The notes: a model not told the origin generated them from the letters alone. DNA of 64,000 nucleotides from Imperialibacter sp040222815 (GCF_040222815.1 NZ_JAVKCH010000053.1:124001-188000), one strand, 5' to 3'. Counted from the stretch's first letter, positions 43,477 to 54,084 are shown. Numbers and translations are program-made.

Positions 43477-46400
43477 ATGGGGATCCAAATGAAGAGAGTT
43501 TTAACCGCAGGCCTTTGCCTTGTCGCTACGGTGGCCGTCTTTTTAAAGCAGCAGGCGCCAGTTTTAAACAAAATTCAGCCCAAGCTTAGTATCAAGCACC
43601 AAAGATTGTTGGAGAAAATCAACGATGAAGGGGAGGGTGAAGAAAAACAGGATGGCTATTCCAGATTTGCTGAATTCCACCGACTGTTGCGAACACCTGA
43701 CGGCAAGCCTGGCCCCGAATATGATTTTAATTATAAGCTAAAGGAACTGGAAAGGTCGACGGCAAGAATGGCCAATTTCAGAACGCTGGGAACGGTGCTG
43801 GATTGGAAGTCCAGGGGGCCTGGAAACATACCCGGCAGAACAAGGGCACTTGTTGTCATGCCAAACGATGCCACGGGCAATACCTGGCTGGCTGGGTCTG
43901 CCGGGGGAGGTGTCTGGAAAACTACTGATAGCGGCGCAAGCTGGACAAATATGACACCGGACTTGCCCAACCTGGCTGCGGCTACGCTGGCGGTTTGCGC
44001 CACCAGTCCGGCAATTATTTACGCTGGTACCGGCGAAGGCTTTGGCAACCTGGATGGCATCGGTGGCGCAGGCATTTTTAAGTCAACCGACGGTGGAGCC
44101 AGCTGGGTGCAGTTAACTTCAACAGTTGCTGACAATTCGTTCCGGGTGGTCAACAGGATCATTGTCGATCCAAACAACCCCAACCTGGTAATAGCCTGTG
44201 CAAATACATCAACCAACACATTCAATACAGCCACTTCCGGTATCTTCAGAAGCACTGACGGCGGAACTACATGGACGAAGGTGTACACCTCCGATGAGCC
44301 CGTTCAGCAGGTAATAGCGGCGCCTGGGGATTTTTCGGTGCAGTATGCGGCCGTGCGGGCGGTAGGTGTTTTAAAATCTACGGATGCAGGTGCTACCTGG
44401 TCAGCCACATCATCCAACCTTAAGTCCTCGGGAAGAATTGAATTGGCTGTGTCAGCAAAGAGCCCGCTGAAAGTAGCTGCCTCAGTCGAAGGAAGCCTGA
44501 GTGGAGAGGCAGGTGCCGATCTTTTCATCAGCGAAGATGGTGGAACTAGCTGGGCTTATGTTTCCGAGAAGGACGAAAACAACTTTGACTTTCTTGAGCA
44601 GGGCGACTACGACAACGCCATCATGTTCCATCCCTTTCTCGACAATGTGGTGTACGTGGCAGGTGTCAACATCTTCAAATTCACTATCGACTCTTCCGCT
44701 CCTTCTCTTATAAAGTCGGTCGAGGCGTTCGAAAAAACTGGTACCTCATCGTTTATCGATTTCACGCCGTTCAATGGCAACAACTTGCCCGGGCTGGAAA
44801 TCGGGGACATTGCCGCTGAGGAACTGGTGGATGTGGAAATAAGATTCGGACCAGGCATCAACCAGCTTGCAGCCAGATTCACTGTGAACAAGCAGGGTGC
44901 TGGAGTGCCAGCAGCCCAGTACCTGTACAAAGACTATGTGGAAGTCCCTTTTCAGGTTTGGGACGTTACCAATAACAGGCAGCTGATGGCTTCATTTCGG
45001 GATCAGCAGGAAGATGGGGAATTCACACTGATTGGAGCCAACACCGAAGGAGACGGTAGCACGCACAGCAGGGAGTACCTCTTTGTTCATCTTGTCGATT
45101 ATTCGACGACAGTAGATGCTGAGATTGCAAAAAATGGTGGTCATGAGTACCAGATGGAACTCAACCTTTGGCCGGTGCTGGCTAGCGGGGGCGCCTGGAG
45201 TCCCAAGAGCCTTCCGGACTCAAAGTTGAATATCACATTTTCAAGCATAAGCAAGCTCAAAAAGCAAGTAACTATTGTGGCCGATGGTTATGGAGAACAT
45301 ACCGAATTTTCAGGGGGGAGTGTCATTAACCCTACTTCCTCCATCCATGTTGACCATCATTCATTGACAGCAGGCACAATTTCCACCTCGGACTCTACAT
45401 TCAGAATAATTTCGAGTAACGATGGTGGCGTTTATCATTCGACCGTAAGCAAAGACCCGGGTACCGCCAATGGAGATTGGACATTTTCGGGAACGGGCAT
45501 GGTTACAGGGCAATTTTACGGAGTGGATAAACGACCAGGCGTAGACCAATATATTGGAGGCCTTCAGGATAACTCGACCAACATCTCTCAGGAGGGTACC
45601 TCACCTGGCGGCAATGCGAGCTACACACGGGTGATTGGTGGCGACGGCTTCGATGCAGTCTGGAACTACGGAAATGCTGCGCAGGTAATAGGGTCTGCTC
45701 AGTTCAATACTTTTTTTAAGTCTTCCAACTTTGGCGCCCCTGGTAGCTGGATCCCTGCCGTCTCCGGTTTGCCTCAGGACGACACAGAGACTGACTTCCC
45801 CTTTTTCTCAAGGCTGGGAAACTCCAAATCTGTGCCTGAAGTACTTTTCTGTGTTGGCACAAACGGAGTTTACAGGTCAACCGACTTTGGCGATAAGTGG
45901 GTGTCGGGCCAAATGGACACAGATTGGTCATACAGAGGTTCGTTCACCAACGTTGAAGTCTCTCAGGCCAACTCAATGATCGTTTGGGCAGGAGGCGCTA
46001 TGTCTTCCAATCAAACCTTGCAAGTATCCACCGACAGAGGAAAAACTTTCAAAAAAGTAAACAACTACACAGGCAATGCGCAGCTCAAAGGCGTGATCAC
46101 AGGTATTGTCACTCACCCCGTGGAAGACAGCACAGCCTATGTGCTTTTTTCATATGCCGGGCTGCCAAAAGTGGTGAGGACAACCGACTTGGGGCAAACA
46201 TGGCGGGATCTTTCAGGCTTCGAAAGTAGCACCAGTGGAGTAGCAGGATTTCCGGACGTAGCGGTGTATTCCCTTTTGGTGCTACCAAACGATCCATCAG
46301 TTATTTGGGCGGGAACAGAAATAGGTATTTTCGAAAGTGCTGACGCTGGCCAATCATGGACACGCCTGGTTGGTTTACCAGCGGTGTCAGTTTGGGAAAT

Positions 46401-47553
46401 GAAGGTGGTGGATGATCAGGTGGTGATAGCCACCCACGGAAGAGGTATTTATACAGCACAGCTTTCCAATGTTCCACAGGTTACGATGGCTCCCTTTATC
46501 CAATCGCTTGGTGTGAAGCCGTCAGGCCTTGTTAATCTGGAAGCCCAGCTACGGTCGGCTTACGACAGCACTCAGGTGCTCGTAAATAATCAGGCAATCA
46601 AAACGCTTGGCCCCAATAATGCCGGAGACACAAGTATTGACTTTTTCATTGATGGAGAAAGTGAGATAGAGGTGGTTCTTCGCTCATTTAAATCAGGCAA
46701 AGAATTTGTGTCCGTTTCGAAGTCTGCGGTGTCGGATCTCAGGACTCCGTCATTGAGCTATTCCAGCACCTTTGATGACCCTCTGGCGGCAAACGACTTT
46801 ACAGGCAATGGCTTTTCAGTGGCCACGCCGGTTGGTTTTTTGTCGTCGGCTATTCACTCCAGGCATTCTTACGATGAAGACACCACGTACATCTACAAAC
46901 TGCTAACCCCTATCGTCATCAATGCCGAAAACCCAACCTTCAAGTACCGTGACATAGCCATTATTGAAACCGGCGAAACAGGAACTGTGTTCGGAGACGA
47001 TGAATTCTACGATTTTGTTGTAGTGGAGGGCTCTACAGACGGAGCAAACTGGACGCCCATTGAGGATGGGTATGACGCAAGTTATAACGCAGCCTGGCTG
47101 AGCACTTACGATAACGAAGGCAAGGGTAATGATGGGCTGTACGTGCAGCATTCTGTTAATTTGCTCGACACGTTTAACCAAGGTGACACTGTAATCTTCC
47201 GATTCAGACTCTTCTCTGATCAGCTCAGCAATGGCTGGGGCTGGTCCATCGACGACCTCAAGATTCAGACAGAAAGCGACAACACCCTGACTGCCACAGG
47301 AAATAGCCTTGACACATGGAGCTTATACCCCAATCCTGCTGGTAATTTCGTCACTCTGGGGCATCCAGACAGATACAGGGGACTACTTGGTGTAACTATC
47401 CTTAACATGGGCGGACAAAAAATGCTTCAAAAGGAAATGAATGTTATTTCAAAGAGTACAGAAGTTAACCTTACCACTTTAGAACCGGGCATTTACATCT
47501 TAATTGCCCATTTTGCCGACGGCGAAAAAAAATTCCGATTACTGAAAGAATAA
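43477..47553 (+). CDS. Large secreted Asp-box (BNR/VPS10-like) protein with T9SS sorting domain
   Basis: The 1358-residue protein has an N-terminal export signal (LTAGLCLVATVAVFL), a propeller-type region with at least nine Asp boxes (TTDSGASW, STDGGASW, STDGGTTW, STDAGATW, SEDGGTSW, STDFGDKW, STDRGKTF, TTDLGQTW, SADAGQSW) and later beta-rich domains, one resembling a jelly roll (about residues 1090-1260). The last 80 residues are a type A T9SS sorting domain: SLYPNPAGNFVTL, GVTILNMGGQKM, LEPGIYILIAHF, ending in KKFRLLKE. It should be exported through T9SS and anchored or released at the surface. Sialidase activity is not implied, since Asp boxes occur in many propellers. It follows the PorE-like gene by 15 bases and is probably cotranscribed with it. 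Confidence 0.85.
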   Translation: MGIQMKRVLTAGLCLVATVAVFLKQQAPVLNKIQPKLSIKHQRLLEKINDEGEGEEKQDGYSRFAEFHRLLRTPDGKPGPEYDFNYKLKELERSTARMANFRTLGTVLDWKSRGPGNIPGRTRALVVMPNDATGNTWLAGSAGGGVWKTTDSGASWTNMTPDLPNLAAATLAVCATSPAIIYAGTGEGFGNLDGIGGAGIFKSTDGGASWVQLTSTVADNSFRVVNRIIVDPNNPNLVIACANTSTNTFNTATSGIFRSTDGGTTWTKVYTSDEPVQQVIAAPGDFSVQYAAVRAVGVLKSTDAGATWSATSSNLKSSGRIELAVSAKSPLKVAASVEGSLSGEAGADLFISEDGGTSWAYVSEKDENNFDFLEQGDYDNAIMFHPFLDNVVYVAGVNIFKFTIDSSAPSLIKSVEAFEKTGTSSFIDFTPFNGNNLPGLEIGDIAAEELVDVEIRFGPGINQLAARFTVNKQGAGVPAAQYLYKDYVEVPFQVWDVTNNRQLMASFRDQQEDGEFTLIGANTEGDGSTHSREYLFVHLVDYSTTVDAEIAKNGGHEYQMELNLWPVLASGGAWSPKSLPDSKLNITFSSISKLKKQVTIVADGYGEHTEFSGGSVINPTSSIHVDHHSLTAGTISTSDSTFRIISSNDGGVYHSTVSKDPGTANGDWTFSGTGMVTGQFYGVDKRPGVDQYIGGLQDNSTNISQEGTSPGGNASYTRVIGGDGFDAVWNYGNAAQVIGSAQFNTFFKSSNFGAPGSWIPAVSGLPQDDTETDFPFFSRLGNSKSVPEVLFCVGTNGVYRSTDFGDKWVSGQMDTDWSYRGSFTNVEVSQANSMIVWAGGAMSSNQTLQVSTDRGKTFKKVNNYTGNAQLKGVITGIVTHPVEDSTAYVLFSYAGLPKVVRTTDLGQTWRDLSGFESSTSGVAGFPDVAVYSLLVLPNDPSVIWAGTEIGIFESADAGQSWTRLVGLPAVSVWEMKVVDDQVVIATHGRGIYTAQLSNVPQVTMAPFIQSLGVKPSGLVNLEAQLRSAYDSTQVLVNNQAIKTLGPNNAGDTSIDFFIDGESEIEVVLRSFKSGKEFVSVSKSAVSDLRTPSLSYSSTFDDPLAANDFTGNGFSVATPVGFLSSAIHSRHSYDEDTTYIYKLLTPIVINAENPTFKYRDIAIIETGETGTVFGDDEFYDFVVVEGSTDGANWTPIEDGYDASYNAAWLSTYDNEGKGNDGLYVQHSVNLLDTFNQGDTVIFRFRLFSDQLSNGWGWSIDDLKIQTESDNTLTATGNSLDTWSLYPNPAGNFVTLGHPDRYRGLLGVTILNMGGQKMLQKEMNVISKSTEVNLTTLEPGIYILIAHFADGEKKFRLLKE

Positions 47554-47815
47554 AAATTGATTATTCCAAGTTTACTTTTCTTAACATTCTCAAAATATTG
47601 TTCGGCGACCTCCCCCAATTTGCGTGATCTCGAAAAATTAAATTAAGCAAAACAGCATTTTATGTGGGTTTTGAAAATTTCACAACGCTTGATTTGATAT
47701 AATGTGACGCCACGAAAGAATCTTAGATTTTTTTGAGATTTCAGTGAAAAACTTTAAGTTTGAGTTTACTTACAATCGAAAACTATTACCTATTTCCAAC
47801 TTTAAACAAAACAGT

Positions 47816-50800
47816 ATGAAGAGGATTCTACTACTATGTTTCATGCTGGTTTCAGTCTTCGTATCCGAAGTCTGGGCCCAAGACAGGGTGGTGTCAGGAA
47901 CAATCACATCTACGGATGATGGTTCTTCTCTACCCGGTGTGAACGTTGTACTCAAAGGTACAACCGTAGGTACCATCACTGACATTGATGGTAACTACAA
48001 AATTAGTGTTCCTGCAGCAGGCGGAACGCTCGTGTTTTCTTTTATTGGTCTCACCACTCAGGAATCTGAAATTGGTGCAAGATCAGTTATTGATGTTGCA
48101 ATGGCATCTGACGTTAAGCAATTGACTGAAGTAGTTGTAACAGCTGTGGGTATTGAGAGAGAGAAGAAGGCACTCGGTTATTCCGTAGCCAACCTTTCAT
48201 CTGATCAGGTATCTCAGCGTGCTGAGCCAGATCCTCTGCGTGCGATGCAGGGAAAAATGCCAGGTGTTAACATCACAGGTGGTAACGGTGCTCCCGGTTC
48301 ATCCACTAAGATCAACATTCGTGGTATTTCTTCAATGACTGGTAACTCCCAGCCACTTTTCATTGTTGACGGTATTCCATTCGACAACAGTGTGAACGGT
48401 AATGATGATCCAGGATCAAACACAGTTACTTCTAACCGTGCATTTGATATTGATCCTAACAACATCGAAAGTATCTCTATCCTTAAGGGTGCTGCTGCGT
48501 CGGCGCTTTATGGTTCTAGAGCGACAAACGGTGTTGTGGTAATCACAACCAAAGCAAGCAAGAAAAATACTAAGAAGGGAATGGAGATCAGCTATAATGG
48601 CTCTGTCAACTGGCAGGAGATTTCCGGTATTCCTGACTATCAGGATGTGTATACTCAAGGTTCTAACCAGGTATACAATGGTGGTTTCATCGGTAACTGG
48701 GGTGCTCCTATGCCTGACTACGTTGATCAGATCAACCAGCAGTATGGCACTAACTACACCAAGACTTACTCTTTGTACCCTGATGGTGCTCCTTATCCTG
48801 ACGGCACAGCTAGTAACCCGATAAGCAACAGATACCCAGGCTTGTTCCCTGATTTGATGCAGGATTACACAATGCCTGATGGCTCTGTAAGAAGCGTATC
48901 CGCACCTTACAAAATAGAGCCACATGATATCATCGGTGAATTTTTCCAAACAGGTCGTGTAGTTGAGAATGGGGTAACACTTTCATCTGGTTCGGAAAAA
49001 GCTAGTATCAATACTGGCTTCTCAAGAATGAATCAGGAAGGTATCGTTCCTAATCAAACTATCGACAGAACTACTCTTTTCTTTGGTGGCAATGGTCAGC
49101 TTGATAACGGACTATTCGTTTCAGGTACAGTAAACTATGTAAATACAAATCAGGTTTCTCCACAGTCAGGTGCCAGTGCATTCTCTGACTACTATGGTGG
49201 ACAAGCGACAAACTCAATTTTCGCTCGTTTGTTTTACCTTCCAAGAAACTTCGACTTGAATGGTCTGCCATTTGAACACCCTGTTGATGGTTCTAACATA
49301 TTTTATAGAGCACTTGATAATCCACGTTGGATTGCCAAAAACAACCTCTATGAAAGTAATGTAAACCGTGTGTATGGTAACATTACCGCCGGCTACGATG
49401 TCACTGAGTGGTTCAACGTAACTTTAAAAGGTGGTGTTAATACTTACCATGATTTCAGAAGAGATTTGATAAGACCAGGTGGAATTTCTGTTCCTAACGG
49501 TGGTGTTACTACAGACGATATCTCCAACACTGAGCAGGATTATAACCTGATCATGACTTTCAGTAAGGACATCAACGAAGACCTTAGCTTCCGTGCTTTG
49601 GTAGGTATGAATGCCAACGAAAGAAAGTATTCAAGAAGAACGATTGGTGGTGCTAACGTAATCACAGCCAGCCTGTTGAAGACAAATGCAACTTCTACTC
49701 AAATTGTTCTAAGAGACTTTGACAGATTGAGAAGGCTGATAGGCGTTTATTCTGATATTTCTCTTTCCTACAAGGATTTTCTTTTCCTTAACGTAGTAGG
49801 TCGTAATGACTGGTCGTCTACACTTCCTCAGGGAGCGAACAACTATTTCTATCCAGGTGCGAGCCTTTCATTTGTGTTGAGCGATGCGGTGACTATGCCG
49901 TCATTCATCAACTTTGCAAAGTTGCGTGTAGCACAAACTAAAGTGGGTAGAGATGCTGACCCTTATCAGGTTAGAACTGTCTACGGATTAGGTCTGCCGA
50001 TTGCTTCTCCAAGGTATTCAGGTGTTTTCAATACTGCAACCTTGGGTAACACCCTTGGAAACGCAACGCTTAAGCCAGAGTTTACAGACGAGTTTGAGGT
50101 AGGTGCCGAAGCCAGAGTTTTGAATAACATCATTGGTTTGGACGTGACATACTTCTCCAGAAGTTCTACTGACCAGATAGCCAGTGCTGCCGTTTCACGC
50201 TCAACTGGTTTTACTCAGGAGATTGTAAACATCGGAGAGTTGACTAACAAAGGTTGGGAAATCGGCCTTGACGTGACTCCTGTTAAGCTGTCCAATAGCT
50301 TTACCTGGAATTCTTACTTCGCATTCACGAAAATCAAATCTGAAATTGTTGATGCAGGCCCAAGTGGTGAAATCTTCATCGGTGGAGCAGGTTCAACTTT
50401 CGGAACGATCCATAGAAATGGTGCTCCTTACGGACAGATCTTTGGAACGAGCAATGCAAGAGACGATGAAGGCAATATTCTGATTGACAAAAACACAGGC
50501 CTTCCTTTCCCAACTCAGACTTCAGGAATCATTGGTGATCCTAACCCTGATTTCACACTTGGTTGGACAAACACATTCTCATTCAAAGGCATCACTTTGA
50601 AGGCGCTGATCGACTGGAAACAAGGAGGAGACTTCTACTCTTTCACCGCAGCATCTTTGATGCTTCGTGGTCAGCTGGCTAACTCTGTTGATCGTGAAGG
50701 TCTGAGAGTGGTACCAGGTGTTTATGGAAGCAACCAAACTTATGCCGCCACTCTTGATGAGAACGGTAACAAAATTCGCAATACTACGCCAATTACTGCT

Positions 50801-51121
50801 TTTGACTCCCACTTCTCTAACGGATGGGGTGCTTACGGACAGGATGAGGTAAACGTATATGATGGAACGGTTATTCGTTTGCGTGAGTTGAGCCTTGGCT
50901 ATTCACTTCCAAAATCAATTCTTGATGGTACACCTTTTGGAAGAGCTTCCATTTCGTTGACTGGTCGTAACCTTTGGTTCCGTGCGCCTAACGTATTAGA
51001 AGGCTTGAATCTGGATCCTGAACAATTGACAGCGACGGCAGACTCTAATCAGCAAGGATTCGAGTACGGAGCGACACCTACTACTCGTCGTTATGGCTTC
51101 AATGTTTCACTTAGCTTCTAA
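47816..51121 (+). CDS. SusC/RagA-type TonB-dependent outer membrane receptor
   Basis: The 1101-residue product has a signal peptide (ending VWAQ, about residue 22). A CarboxypepD_reg-like domain (VSGTITSTDDGSSLPGVNVVLKGTTVGT, about 26-53, cited by span; GNYKISVPA) comes next. The TonB-box/plug region (LTEVVVTAVGIEREKKALGYSV, about 103-124) and SusC signature (SRATNGVVVITTKA, about 225-238) precede a long beta barrel ending in aromatic F (NVSLSF). It would import a glycan or peptide with the SusD partner encoded just downstream. The ATG at 47816 starts the signal peptide; an open frame begins 72 bases earlier and is not preferred. The 262-base upstream spacer is long and A/T-rich. Confidence 0.93.
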   Translation: MKRILLLCFMLVSVFVSEVWAQDRVVSGTITSTDDGSSLPGVNVVLKGTTVGTITDIDGNYKISVPAAGGTLVFSFIGLTTQESEIGARSVIDVAMASDVKQLTEVVVTAVGIEREKKALGYSVANLSSDQVSQRAEPDPLRAMQGKMPGVNITGGNGAPGSSTKINIRGISSMTGNSQPLFIVDGIPFDNSVNGNDDPGSNTVTSNRAFDIDPNNIESISILKGAAASALYGSRATNGVVVITTKASKKNTKKGMEISYNGSVNWQEISGIPDYQDVYTQGSNQVYNGGFIGNWGAPMPDYVDQINQQYGTNYTKTYSLYPDGAPYPDGTASNPISNRYPGLFPDLMQDYTMPDGSVRSVSAPYKIEPHDIIGEFFQTGRVVENGVTLSSGSEKASINTGFSRMNQEGIVPNQTIDRTTLFFGGNGQLDNGLFVSGTVNYVNTNQVSPQSGASAFSDYYGGQATNSIFARLFYLPRNFDLNGLPFEHPVDGSNIFYRALDNPRWIAKNNLYESNVNRVYGNITAGYDVTEWFNVTLKGGVNTYHDFRRDLIRPGGISVPNGGVTTDDISNTEQDYNLIMTFSKDINEDLSFRALVGMNANERKYSRRTIGGANVITASLLKTNATSTQIVLRDFDRLRRLIGVYSDISLSYKDFLFLNVVGRNDWSSTLPQGANNYFYPGASLSFVLSDAVTMPSFINFAKLRVAQTKVGRDADPYQVRTVYGLGLPIASPRYSGVFNTATLGNTLGNATLKPEFTDEFEVGAEARVLNNIIGLDVTYFSRSSTDQIASAAVSRSTGFTQEIVNIGELTNKGWEIGLDVTPVKLSNSFTWNSYFAFTKIKSEIVDAGPSGEIFIGGAGSTFGTIHRNGAPYGQIFGTSNARDDEGNILIDKNTGLPFPTQTSGIIGDPNPDFTLGWTNTFSFKGITLKALIDWKQGGDFYSFTAASLMLRGQLANSVDREGLRVVPGVYGSNQTYAATLDENGNKIRNTTPITAFDSHFSNGWGAYGQDEVNVYDGTVIRLRELSLGYSLPKSILDGTPFGRASISLTGRNLWFRAPNVLEGLNLDPEQLTATADSNQQGFEYGATPTTRRYGFNVSLSF

Positions 51122-51148
51122 TTGAGGCTTAATAAAATGAATGAACAT

Positions 51149-52882
51149 ATGAAAAAATTACATAGAAAAGCTTTAGCTGCATTTATGTCGCTAATACTTT
51201 TGTTCTCTGTTTCTTCGTGCGACATCTTCGATTTGGATGTCAACACAGATCCTAACAACCCATCGCAAGCAGCAGTTGATCTTCTGCTGGCCAATGTGTT
51301 GTCGAACATGTCTTCCTCATTGGCTGGTGGATTCAATGGTGCCTCTACGGGTTTTATGGCCCAAACGACTGCAAATGATGATTTTAACTTCAGCAATGCG
51401 TCGTGGAATGGCACTTGGAATTTTCTCTACAGTGGCCCTCTTAAGGACCTAAACGAGTTGGTTGCGGCTGCAGAAGCACAGGGAAATAACCCTCGTTACC
51501 TTGGCATTGGCCAGGTGCTGAAGGCTTATTATTTCAGTACGATGGTAGACTTCTTTGGAGACGTTCCTTACACGGAAGCGTTTAAAGGAGATGCTGAAAC
51601 GCCGATCAAAGAGCCTGTTTATGATGACGACGCTGCTGTATATGCGGACTGTTTGAGTCTGTTGGATAAGGCTATTGCTAACTTTGCTCTAACAAGCACA
51701 GTGGCTGTAAGAGGTGATCTTATCTACAACGGTAACATGACTCGTTGGAGAAAACTAGCCAAAACTATGAAGTTGAGGCTGCTGCTTCAAACAAGGAACG
51801 TTAGCGATGTAGCTGGCCAAATTCAGGCACTCGTTACTGAGGGTGATTTGATCACTGCCGCTGCTGATGATTTTCAATACGAGTTTCCAACAGCAGTTAC
51901 GCCTGATTTTAGACATCCATGGTACCAGGCTGCATATGCTGGTGGTGAGGCTGGGTTTAGCTACTTTGGACACCAGTTTATGTACGAGATGTTGGTGAAT
52001 GGTGACCCAAGGTTCCCGTTCTACTTTCACCGCCAGACTACAACTGTGCTAAATCCTGACGATCCGACGGACAAGCAAACGATCCCTTGCTCTCAGAGAA
52101 CAGATTGTACTTACGGATACTTTGTGTTGAATCCTAATATTACTAACGCCCTGTTCGGCTCAGACCCGGATGGACTTTCTTCATCTGAAGAGGCTTATCT
52201 GGCAGGTATATTCGGGAGGGACAGAGCTGATCCATCAGGTATTCCTAACGACAACCCTATCAGGACTATCCCTGGTTCTTATCCAGCCGGTGGTGTGTTT
52301 GATGCTACGTCTGGTTCGGGCGGAGGCAATAGAGGGTCAAGTGTAGGTTACTTTCCTATGCTGACAAGCTGGATGACTAAGTTCTATCTTTTGGAAGCTT
52401 CCATCACTTTGGGAACTGACATATCAAAAGTGGCAGCAAGCGAGTCTGCTTTGCTTAATTCTGCATTGACTGATCAAATGAACAAAGTTTGGGATTTTGG
52501 TTCTCGTGGTCAAACAGTAGCGGCCGATGAGTCTACCTGGGGCACTGCCTATAGCTGGCCTGTTACATTCAAGACCAGAGCCGCTCTTAGGGCTGAGGTT
52601 TTAGCTGCCTACCCTACAGGTGGTAGCCAGACCGCCAGGCTTGGTTATGTGCTGAAGCAAGCATGGTTTGCTAACTTCGGGAATGGCATTGAGCAGTATA
52701 ATGCCTTCCGTAGAACAGGGCTTCCAGCTGATATTCAGACACCACTTCAGTTGCCTCGTCAGTTTGCGTTACGTTTCCCGTATGCGCAGGATGAGCTTAA
52801 CCTGAATAGCAAGACGCCGGTTATCATTTATGACAATCCTTCGGCTGCAGTGTTCTGGGATACACTTAAGTTTCAGTTTTAA
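51149..52882 (+). CDS. SusD/RagB-family nutrient-binding lipoprotein
   Basis: The roughly 577-residue protein has a lipoprotein signal (LILLFSVSSC) followed by DLDVNTDPNNPSQA, the opening of SusD-like proteins of the type common in Cytophagales. TPR-like helices include YSGPLKDLNELVAAAEAQG, YFSTMVDFFGDVPYTEA and a C-terminal region with QYNAFRRTGLPA. SusD lids the SusC barrel and captures the substrate at the surface. ATG 51149 (MKKLHRK) gives the cleanest signal; ATG 51137 is possible. The substrate cannot be read from the sequence. Confidence 0.92.
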   Translation: MKKLHRKALAAFMSLILLFSVSSCDIFDLDVNTDPNNPSQAAVDLLLANVLSNMSSSLAGGFNGASTGFMAQTTANDDFNFSNASWNGTWNFLYSGPLKDLNELVAAAEAQGNNPRYLGIGQVLKAYYFSTMVDFFGDVPYTEAFKGDAETPIKEPVYDDDAAVYADCLSLLDKAIANFALTSTVAVRGDLIYNGNMTRWRKLAKTMKLRLLLQTRNVSDVAGQIQALVTEGDLITAAADDFQYEFPTAVTPDFRHPWYQAAYAGGEAGFSYFGHQFMYEMLVNGDPRFPFYFHRQTTTVLNPDDPTDKQTIPCSQRTDCTYGYFVLNPNITNALFGSDPDGLSSSEEAYLAGIFGRDRADPSGIPNDNPIRTIPGSYPAGGVFDATSGSGGGNRGSSVGYFPMLTSWMTKFYLLEASITLGTDISKVAASESALLNSALTDQMNKVWDFGSRGQTVAADESTWGTAYSWPVTFKTRAALRAEVLAAYPTGGSQTARLGYVLKQAWFANFGNGIEQYNAFRRTGLPADIQTPLQLPRQFALRFPYAQDELNLNSKTPVIIYDNPSAAVFWDTLKFQF

Positions 52883-52900
52883 TTAGTTAATTAGACAATT

Positions 52901-53860
52901 ATGAAAAAACTAAATAAATATATCCTGGTATTGCTGGCAATGGTGGTTGTTATCCCTGCCTGTAAAGACGAGGATTTGGTGGTACTACCCGATTGGGAAT
53001 CAGGTGTCAATGCATATACAGTGGTAGCTGAAGGCTCCAAAGGTGACTTTCTAAGCGGTAACGCTGCACAGGACATTACCTTTGATATGCTGTGGAACTC
53101 TATTGATGGCGAGAACACAGTGACTAAAATAGAGATTTTCGCATATTTCAGTGAAGCTTACACTGATCCTGATGGCAACCCAGCGGTAGCCAACTACGGT
53201 GGTGTAGACGGCGTGTCTTTCTTAACAATAGAAGGAGCCGCAGTGCCGGCTAACAAGGTGACAACATCGTTCTCTATTTCTCAGGACGATATGTATGAGA
53301 TGTTCAAGGACTCTTCCTTTGACTACGACAAAGACGGTAACGCTACACCTGTTTGGGGCAACCCTGACAAGCCAAATAGAAGAGCGAGCAGTGCAAACTT
53401 TAAGTTTGTTCCTGGCGACTCTTTCTCAATTCGTTGGGAGTTGACTACTGCTGATGGTAGGTTGTTTGATTCATGGTCTCCTTCAGTTTGTACTGAATTC
53501 CCTGGGTCTAACTGCTCATATGCATGGTCGATCGTTTGTGCGCCCACTATTGTGAACCCTCAGGGCGATTATGTCTTGACATTGGCTGATTCATACGGTG
53601 ACGGTTGGAATGGTGCAACCCTTGTTGTATATATCGATGGAGCACCAACAGTTTATACAGTGAGTGCTGCGCAAGGAGCTGGTGCTACCTATACTGTAAG
53701 CGTTCCAGCTGGCACAACCACCCTGACGTTTGAGTATACCAAGGGAGACTGGGATTCAGAAGCTTCATTTACAATTAAGTCGCCTTCTGGCAACGTGATT
53801 GCTGCATGGGGCCCATCTCCTCCGATCGGTGCCGTTAAGCTTGATCTTTGTAACGAATAA
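52901..53860 (+). CDS. SusCD-associated lipoprotein with a C-terminal DSYGDGWNG beta module
   Basis: The 319-residue protein has a lipoprotein signal (LLAMVVVIPAC, Cys about residue 21). A beta-rich N-terminal domain covers about residues 25-215, and a C-terminal module of about 95 residues starts GDYVLTLADSYGDGWNGATL and ends FTIKSPSGNVIAAWG. This module recurs in secreted Bacteroidota and eukaryotic proteins, but its ligand is unknown. Its place as third gene after susC and susD is that of SusE/F-like surface glycan-binding proteins, and I infer such a role. It is followed by a strong terminator. Confidence 0.78.
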   Translation: MKKLNKYILVLLAMVVVIPACKDEDLVVLPDWESGVNAYTVVAEGSKGDFLSGNAAQDITFDMLWNSIDGENTVTKIEIFAYFSEAYTDPDGNPAVANYGGVDGVSFLTIEGAAVPANKVTTSFSISQDDMYEMFKDSSFDYDKDGNATPVWGNPDKPNRRASSANFKFVPGDSFSIRWELTTADGRLFDSWSPSVCTEFPGSNCSYAWSIVCAPTIVNPQGDYVLTLADSYGDGWNGATLVVYIDGAPTVYTVSAAQGAGATYTVSVPAGTTTLTFEYTKGDWDSEASFTIKSPSGNVIAAWGPSPPIGAVKLDLCNE

Positions 53861-53878
53861 CGATTTGTTTTTGATAGT

Positions 53879-53913
53879 AAAAAGCCATCTAACTTGTTAG
53901 ATGGCTTTTTTTT
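53879..53913 (+). terminator. Strong intrinsic terminator of the SusCD operon
   Basis: The stem aaaaagccatctaac (53879-53893) pairs fully with the segment ending in TTTTTTTT at 53913, giving a long perfect hairpin followed by a T run. It closes the SusC-SusD-lipoprotein unit. Confidence 0.85.
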
Positions 53914-54084
53914 GCCTCAATCGCTGAATTTGTGTGGTAAAGCAGAATCGAATATTTCTTTCGCTAAAAGAGCGGGCACTAGTGCTTGGAAATTTGAAGA
54001 CTATGTTAGTAGATGTTGATGTCTCCTGATTTGCCTGCTGGGGCAACATGTTTTGTAGCTGTTTGTTAGAGAAGTTTCAATGAT

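Noticed and set aside
43477..47553. Sialidase function for the Asp-box protein
   Set aside because: Asp boxes alone are structural; I could not identify the arginine triad or the catalytic residues of sialidases.
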